DNA of 8,549 nucleotides from Halothece sp. MAG (GTDB lineage: Bacteria; Cyanobacteriota; Cyanobacteriia; Cyanobacteriales; Rubidibacteraceae), in assembly GCA_018610095.1 (NCBI GenBank), contig JAHEOB010000191.1, positions 1 to 8,549 on the forward strand. Direction: 5' to 3'. Of this stretch, positions 4,519 to 8,549 are shown in pieces. Under the pieces are notes generated by a model. That model was not told where the DNA came from. It worked only from the letters and a program-made list of their open reading frames with translations, and ran no database searches. The number at the start of each line of letters is the position of its first letter. Positions within the stretch are counted from its first letter, which is position 1. Made by a program: the position numbers and the translations under genes.

Positions 4519-6302
4519 GCAGGATAAATCCGTAGCCGTCGATTGGGTTCTTCTCCCATACTATTGGTTTTTAAGCGATAATGTTCTGCCAATTCATGCT
4601 GCATTTTTCTTACTTTTGAAGGGCGCGGCAGTAATTCTACGGGTTGCCCTTTGGGAATCACAATTTGTTCCACTGCTAATCGTGCTTCTTCTAGGGCTTC
4701 AATTTCATCTTCATTGTTACTTTCAGTAAACATCTTAAAATCAATCCCCTCAGCACTGGTGGGATCGAGATCCAGTAATCGCTGCAGGGTGCGAGTAATT
4801 TGAGGCAGTGTGTTAGATTTAACAACATGAATGGGGAGGTCTTTGGTTTTTGCCAGTTGACGTAGCTTGGAATGATTTTTGATCTGCGATCGCAGCGCAA
4901 CAACTGCATCGGCATTATCCATGTCTTTTGTCAAGACCACGGGTAATTTTAATAACTCTAGAACCTGATCTAACAGATTACGACTAATCCCATAAGGATA
5001 GATATACACTGGCCAATCTTCCCCATTCGGCCCTGGGGTGCGCACCTTCTCCGTATTTTCTTCAAACTGTTGCCAAGATTGCTCCAGCATCTGTTCAAAT
5101 TCAGGATTCTGGGAATTATTGGGATCAACAGGCTCCATTTTCCCGGAAGCTCTTAACCCTGTGGGACGCGGAACAACTGGATTTTGTAGCTGCGTTTTCC
5201 CATTGCTCAGGGAAGATGGTTCCCCTTGTTGATAAACTTCCACTTCCCCTTGATCATTGGTAGCTCGAACTTCGGTTGCCGGTTGTTGACCCCGCAAGAA
5301 TTGGTCAATGGTTGCCGCAACATCTTGATGCACCACCCAACGCTGACGTTCTAACATTTCAACGGCAATATCAAAGGTGGGCAGTGCTTTCCGTTCCAGA
5401 ACACTTTTTTGTGAACCTCTCCGTCGGGCTTCGTCATCCCCTAAGGTTACTGCCTGAATGCCCCCAATCAAGTCTGATAGGGTGGGGTTTTTGATTAAAT
5501 TGTCCAAACGGTTCCCGTGAGCCGTTCCCACTAACTGTACCCCGCGCTCAGCAATGGTTCGGGCTGCCAGTGCTTCTAACTCCGTACCAATCTCATCAAT
5601 TACAATTACCTCGGGCATATGGTTTTCCACAGCCTCAATCATGACCTGATGCTGTAATTCTGGGCTGGAAACTTGCATCCGTCGCGCCCGCCCAATGGAG
5701 GGGTGAGGAATATCACCGTCGCCAGCAATTTCGTTCGAGGTGTCAATGATAACCACTCGTTTATTGAGATCATCGGCTAAAACCCGAGCAATTTCCCGTA
5801 GCGCAGTGGTTTTACCCACACCAGGACGACCCAGCATTAAAATGGAGCGTCCAGTTTCCACTAAATCGCGGATCATGCCAATGGTTCCATAAACTGCCCG
5901 TCCAATGCGACAGGTTAACCCAATGATTTCGCCAGTACGGTTGCGCATGGCACTAATCCGATGGAGGGTACGCTCAATGCCAGCGCGGTTATCCCCACTA
6001 AACATGCCAACGCGATCGCTGCAATATTGAATATCTTCTTGGGTAATGGGGGTTTCACTTAAATACTCCCAATGATCGGAAAAGCGGGCTTCTGGCTTCC
6101 GCCCCAGATCCATAACCACTTCAATCAGTTCCCCTCGTTGCTGATGATCTCGGAGTTGATCAGCAATAGCAGGGGGAAGGGTCGCTAATAAAGCATCTAA
6201 GTCATCAGTAACCTGCATCCGTTGGACTAACGGTTTTTCTGTATCGTGATTCGGTGCAGGTTGATTTTGCTGATGGAATTGGCTTTGATTTTGGCTCACC
6301 AT
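4515..6302 (-). CDS. ycf45: Ycf45-like AAA+ ATPase with C-terminal R3H nucleic-acid-binding domain
   Basis: A 595-residue cytosolic protein of the Ycf45 family, present in cyanobacteria and some algal plastid genomes. The ATPase part (about 85-335) resembles SpoIIIAA/secretion-type ATPases: Walker A GRPGVGKTT (158-166, Lys164), VVIIDTSNEIAGDGD (183-197) and Walker B VIVIDE (232-237, Asp236/Glu237). A Gln/Pro/Ser-rich linker (about 338-400) leads to a second domain (431-511, starting PVYIYPYGISR). The R3H domain closes the protein (about 535-595), with the signature Arg565-x3-His569. Single-stranded DNA or RNA binding is known for R3H domains in general; the cellular role of Ycf45 is not established. 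It follows ldpA by 36 bases, so the two are probably cotranscribed. ATG 6302 has no good ribosome site; Met29 is an alternative start, since the first 28 residues are low-complexity. Confidence 0.9.
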   Translation of the reverse strand: MVSQNQSQFHQQNQPAPNHDTEKPLVQRMQVTDDLDALLATLPPAIADQLRDHQQRGELIEVVMDLGRKPEARFSDHWEYLSETPITQEDIQYCSDRVGMFSGDNRAGIERTLHRISAMRNRTGEIIGLTCRIGRAVYGTIGMIRDLVETGRSILMLGRPGVGKTTALREIARVLADDLNKRVVIIDTSNEIAGDGDIPHPSIGRARRMQVSSPELQHQVMIEAVENHMPEVIVIDEIGTELEALAARTIAERGVQLVGTAHGNRLDNLIKNPTLSDLIGGIQAVTLGDDEARRRGSQKSVLERKALPTFDIAVEMLERQRWVVHQDVAATIDQFLRGQQPATEVRATNDQGEVEVYQQGEPSSLSNGKTQLQNPVVPRPTGLRASGKMEPVDPNNSQNPEFEQMLEQSWQQFEENTEKVRTPGPNGEDWPVYIYPYGISRNLLDQVLELLKLPVVLTKDMDNADAVVALRSQIKNHSKLRQLAKTKDLPIHVVKSNTLPQITRTLQRLLDLDPTSAEGIDFKMFTESNNEDEIEALEEARLAVEQIVIPKGQPVELLPRPSKVRKMQHELAEHYRLKTNSMGEEPNRRLRIYPA

Positions 6303-6338
6303 AAACGTTTCTAACAGCTTATTTCCGTTCGTAATCGA

Positions 6339-7418
6339 CTACTGGCAAATGAGATTAGGTTGGGATAATCTTACTTTGCGTTTGAGTTGAGAGACTAAGG
6401 TATCCGCTTGAGTCACTGCTTGCCATAACAACTCGGGATGATGTTCTAAATGCTGATGCTGCTCACTTGATTCTAGTGCTTCCAGAAAGGAATTTAATTG
6501 AGAACGAGCATAGCTGCCATAGGCAATCCCGGAGACATGGGGTTGCGGATAATGGGGAGCAGTATTAAGGAGTTGGGCTGATTGCAGTTTGGTCACAGTA
6601 TGTTGGTTGGTGCCTCCAGCTAGCTGAACATAACCGGGGAGATTAGCAGTGAGAACTTTTTGAGCTAATTTTACCGTAGCGCGAGTGGTTCCGACACCTA
6701 AATCACCACTCATTGCTCGCCCATCAGTTTGCCAAATTAAGGGGCAAGGTAAGGGGGAAATGATGTGATAGAGGGTTTGCAGATAGTCAATCAGGTTTTC
6801 GCCATCGGGACAACTAATGGCAAGGAGTTTAAGTTGTGGGATAATGGGTTCCAGAGCCTGCCATAACTGTTGAAATTCGGTTTCTCTGCCCGGTTGGGTG
6901 TGAATTTCGATCGCGTCAATGGAGAACTGTTTTAACTGTTCCACAACGGTACTAGGGGACAATTGATGAGATTGGGTGGTGATTAGTTGAGAAGGGCAAA
7001 CCGGCAAACAGCGACCACACCCATAGCAGCGATCGCTGATAACCCCGGAAAAATTGATCGCATCGGCAGGACAAACGGCTTCACAGGGGCGATGGCAATC
7101 GGTAGGACAGAAATTGGGATTAAAGTGAGCTTTGCGGAAATGGGGATCTTCTCCATCATTGAGACTCACCATGAGCCAAGGACGCCCTTGCGTGAGAAAC
7201 CCTTGCGCGATCGCGCTATCCTGTAACGTCTCTGCAACCGCTAACCCTTCTTGCGCTGCTGCAACCACTGCGGAATCAGCAGCCACATCAATACAATCTG
7301 CCCCTGCTAGGGCATAAGCCAAACTTAAGCTCCTGATGGCGGGCAAATGTTGATAACTCGCCCCGCAAATGAGCTTAAACCAGTGACCTTGTTGAAGAGA
7401 TTGTAACGGAAAGTACAT
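6339..7418 (-). CDS. ldpA: LdpA, iron-sulfur protein of circadian clock light/redox input
   Basis: LdpA (light-dependent period) modulates the cyanobacterial clock period with light by sensing redox state, and in Synechococcus it copurifies with clock proteins. The 359 residues start FPLQSL..GHWFKLICGAS, the family N-terminus, followed by AGADCIDVAAD (38-48). Two cysteine sets fit two [4Fe-4S] clusters: Cys104, 108, 112, 116 (CPTDCHRPCEAVCP) and Cys131, 134, 137, 141 (CYGCGRCLPVCP), the latter a ferredoxin-type CxxCxxCxxxC. The C-terminal part includes a Gly-rich AGGTNQHT (267-274). Length agrees with the roughly 350 residues of known LdpA. I chose ATG 7418 over the upstream one at 7475 because the extra 19 residues are not family-like; AGGA lies about 12 bases upstream. 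It leads the ldpA-ycf45 pair. HIP1 sites at 7029-7036 and 7207-7214 lie in the gene. Confidence 0.94.
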   Translation of the reverse strand: MYFPLQSLQQGHWFKLICGASYQHLPAIRSLSLAYALAGADCIDVAADSAVVAAAQEGLAVAETLQDSAIAQGFLTQGRPWLMVSLNDGEDPHFRKAHFNPNFCPTDCHRPCEAVCPADAINFSGVISDRCYGCGRCLPVCPSQLITTQSHQLSPSTVVEQLKQFSIDAIEIHTQPGRETEFQQLWQALEPIIPQLKLLAISCPDGENLIDYLQTLYHIISPLPCPLIWQTDGRAMSGDLGVGTTRATVKLAQKVLTANLPGYVQLAGGTNQHTVTKLQSAQLLNTAPHYPQPHVSGIAYGSYARSQLNSFLEALESSEQHQHLEHHPELLWQAVTQADTLVSQLKRKVRLSQPNLICQ

Positions 7419-7800
7419 CTTACTCACATTTCCTATGATACAGCGAGTAAGCTCAATTGGGGAGAGGGATTGCAATGGGAAAAGCGAACTAGTGCAGCAT
7501 GGCAGAGGTAATTAGCCAGTAGTTCAACCATTTAGTACAATCTTTTTGGTAAATGGTATAAGTTGCTTGGATAACCACTCTTTCAAAATTTTAAAATCTG
7601 TCATAATTTGTGTGGTTTTAGTGTGATTGATCTATGCTAATTACTAGAGAAGGAGCTAACTATAGCAATCAGGAGTCAGATAGGAAAAACTGCATAAACT
7701 CAAGTTAACCAACATATGGAAATAGTAAAGGATTAAATCCCTGGAACTGTTGTTCCTGTCATGAATCATTACTGATTATGATCTGCTAATTATCTAGAGA
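7419..7800. other. 382-base intergenic region between divergent ldpA and TPR genes
   Basis: No gene-size ORF is visible here. The region holds an 8-bp inverted repeat (7527-7557) and two imperfect copies of a 26-base sequence (7628-7654 and 7779-7804), the second running into the TPR start codon. An AAGGAG (7649-7654) near the end of the first copy is not followed by a start codon at normal spacing. Promoters for both genes must lie here, but I could not pick convincing -10/-35 pairs. The DNA is more AT-rich than the ldpA side. Confidence 0.6.
7527..7557. repeat. 8-bp inverted repeat ACCATTTA/TAAATGGT
   Basis: ACCATTTA (7527-7534) and TAAATGGT (7550-7557) are perfect reverse complements with a 15-base spacer. 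The site lies 110-140 bases upstream of the ldpA start, on the TPR-facing side. It may be an operator or a hairpin; a T5 run (7543-7547) lies inside the loop rather than after the stem, so it does not look like a terminator. Confidence 0.35.
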
Positions 7801-7804
7801 ATGA
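7628..7804 (+). repeat. Imperfect direct repeat flanking the TPR gene upstream region
   Basis: Copy 1 (7628-7654) and copy 2 (7779-7804) both begin TGATCT and share GCTAATTA, then CTAGAGAA and GA. They differ by a two-base insertion in copy 1, a one-base insertion in copy 2 and one G/T substitution. The repeat starts are 151 bases apart. Copy 2 ends over the ATG of the TPR gene, so copy 1 may be the remnant of a duplicated gene start. Confidence 0.45.
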
Positions 7805-8549
7805 TGTCACTACCCAGTCAAAAGATGATGAATAATTATTCTAAACTGACAAGCTTTTTCTTATCGACTGTCATTGCTGGAGTAATATCTCCACACGCTA
7901 CTTTAGCTCAAACTTCAGCAAAAGATTATTTTAAAGAAGGAAATAAACATTCTGAGCAAAACGAATTCAAACAAGCGATACAAGACTATACTAAAGCAAT
8001 TAAACTGAATTCGGATTTAGCTAAAGCTTATATTAATCGAGGAGTTGCTTACAGAAAACAAAGAAAGTTAGAACAAGCTATTAAAGACTATACCAAAGCT
8101 ATTGAAATTAATCCTGATTCGACTATGGCTTATAATAATCGGGGAAATGTTTATGTTAAACAAGGAAAGTTAGAGAAAGCGGTACAAGACTTTAATAAAG
8201 CTATTGAAATCAATCCTGATTTAGCTAAGACTTATGTTAATAGAGGAAATGTTTACTTAAAACAAGGAAACTTAGAAAAAGCTCTACAAGATTTTAACCA
8301 AGCGATTGAAGTTGATAATGATTTTGCTAGCGCTTATTTAAATCGAGGAGTTATTTACTTAAAACAAGGAAAGTCAGATAAAGCATTACAAAATTTTAAC
8401 CAAGCGATTGAAATTGATCCTGATTATGCTGAAGCTTATTCTAATCGAGGAATTATTTATTTAAAACGAGGAAAATTAAAACAAGCAAAACAAGATTTAA
8501 ATCAAGCAATTAGATTTAATCCTAATAATTTTAATGCTTATTCTAATCG
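7801..8549 (+). CDS. Exported tetratricopeptide-repeat protein (cut by window end)
   Basis: An open reading frame runs uninterrupted from ATG 7801 to the window edge (249 codons, no stop), so the C-terminus is missing. The N-terminus looks like a Sec signal peptide: a basic/polar start, a hydrophobic stretch FFLSTVIAGVIS (19-30) and a likely cut after ATLA (33-36). Six complete 34-residue TPR units follow (39-72, 73-106, 107-140, 141-174, 175-208, 209-242) and a seventh begins at 243. Each has the consensus AY.NRG..Y.KQGK..KA.QD...AIE.NPD. TPRs form a helical scaffold for protein binding, so it probably acts in the periplasm or lumen; the partner is unknown. ATGs at 7804, 7825 and 7828 are alternative starts, and 7825 would give a more usual signal peptide. 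Codons are AT-rich and the gene lacks HIP1 sites. Confidence 0.85.
   Translation, partial: MMSLPSQKMMNNYSKLTSFFLSTVIAGVISPHATLAQTSAKDYFKEGNKHSEQNEFKQAIQDYTKAIKLNSDLAKAYINRGVAYRKQRKLEQAIKDYTKAIEINPDSTMAYNNRGNVYVKQGKLEKAVQDFNKAIEINPDLAKTYVNRGNVYLKQGNLEKALQDFNQAIEVDNDFASAYLNRGVIYLKQGKSDKALQNFNQAIEIDPDYAEAYSNRGIIYLKRGKLKQAKQDLNQAIRFNPNNFNAYSN
7915..8526 (+). repeat. Six tandem 102-bp TPR-encoding units
   Basis: Units at 7915-8016, 8017-8118, 8119-8220, 8221-8322, 8323-8424 and 8425-8526 are in register at the DNA level. The middle units share long near-identical stretches around the TATxTTAAACAAGGAAA and CAAGCGATTGAA segments. This suggests growth by internal duplication rather than old divergence. 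The array continues past the window. Confidence 0.8.

Larger units (their letters stand above)
1095..7214. repeat. Eight HIP1 octamers (GCGATCGC)
   Basis: Exact copies start at 1095, 1788, 3980, 4117, 4886, 6012, 7029 and 7207. HIP1 is the palindrome known to be greatly over-represented in many cyanobacterial genomes. About one per 65 kb is expected by chance in even-composition DNA, so eight in 8.5 kb is strong enrichment. All eight lie inside coding sequence, none in the intergenic regions or in the TPR gene. Confidence 0.95.

Noticed and set aside
7419..7475. N-terminal extension of LdpA from ATG 7475
   Set aside because: The 19 added residues are unlike the LdpA N-terminus, which starts cleanly at Met 7418.
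7649..7690. Small ORF after AAGGAG at 7649-7654
   Set aside because: No ATG, GTG or TTG follows at usable spacing; the frame opens with ATA and ends within 12 codons.
7915..8526. Regular 102-bp repeats as a CRISPR or minisatellite
   Set aside because: The units are in frame, 34 codons long and match the TPR consensus without spacers.

Overview
The window comes from a cyanobacterium. Three signals agree: eight copies of the octamer GCGATCGC (HIP1) in 8.5 kb; cyanobacterium-typical genes (ldpA for circadian input, ycf45, a DUF2358 gene); and an indole-3-glycerol phosphate synthase with the N-terminal extension of cyanobacterial TrpC. Base composition is AT-rich to moderate. I cannot name a genus from sequence alone.

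Layout. 1-233 is a non-coding leader with two inverted repeats, a weak terminator-like element and a plausible promoter for trpC (234-1124, +). A short conserved cyanobacterial gene, probably DUF5340 (1172-1444, +), follows. Its 3' end overlaps a 20-codon ORF with a strong Shine-Dalgarno (1413-1475) and a series of hairpins leading to a PLP-dependent alanine/serine-glyoxylate aminotransferase family gene (1556-2710, +). The next gap, 2711-2860, looks like a promoter plus a structured 5' leader for a class II ketose-bisphosphate aldolase of the KbaY/GatY type (2861-3706, +). A small conserved gene (3703-4011, -) converges on the aldolase and diverges from a DUF2358 gene (4075-4518, +). That gene converges on an ldpA-ycf45 pair on the minus strand (ldpA 6339-7418; ycf45 4515-6302). 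A 380-base intergenic region (7419-7800) separates ldpA from an AT-rich, probably exported TPR protein gene (7801 to the window edge, +).

How the genes relate. This is mostly a chromosomal housekeeping stretch: tryptophan synthesis, glyoxylate/amino-acid exchange (photorespiratory type), sugar-phosphate metabolism and redox sensing for the clock. Only ldpA-ycf45 looks like an operon (36 bases between stop and start). Both convergent pairs end with interlocked stop codons and no room for a terminator.

No mobile element, CRISPR array, RNA gene or defence system is visible. The parts most worth a second look are RNA-level: the aldolase leader with competing pairings, the small ORF with a hairpin-sequestered Shine-Dalgarno ahead of the aminotransferase gene, and the way HIP1 sites write the same peptide into unrelated proteins.
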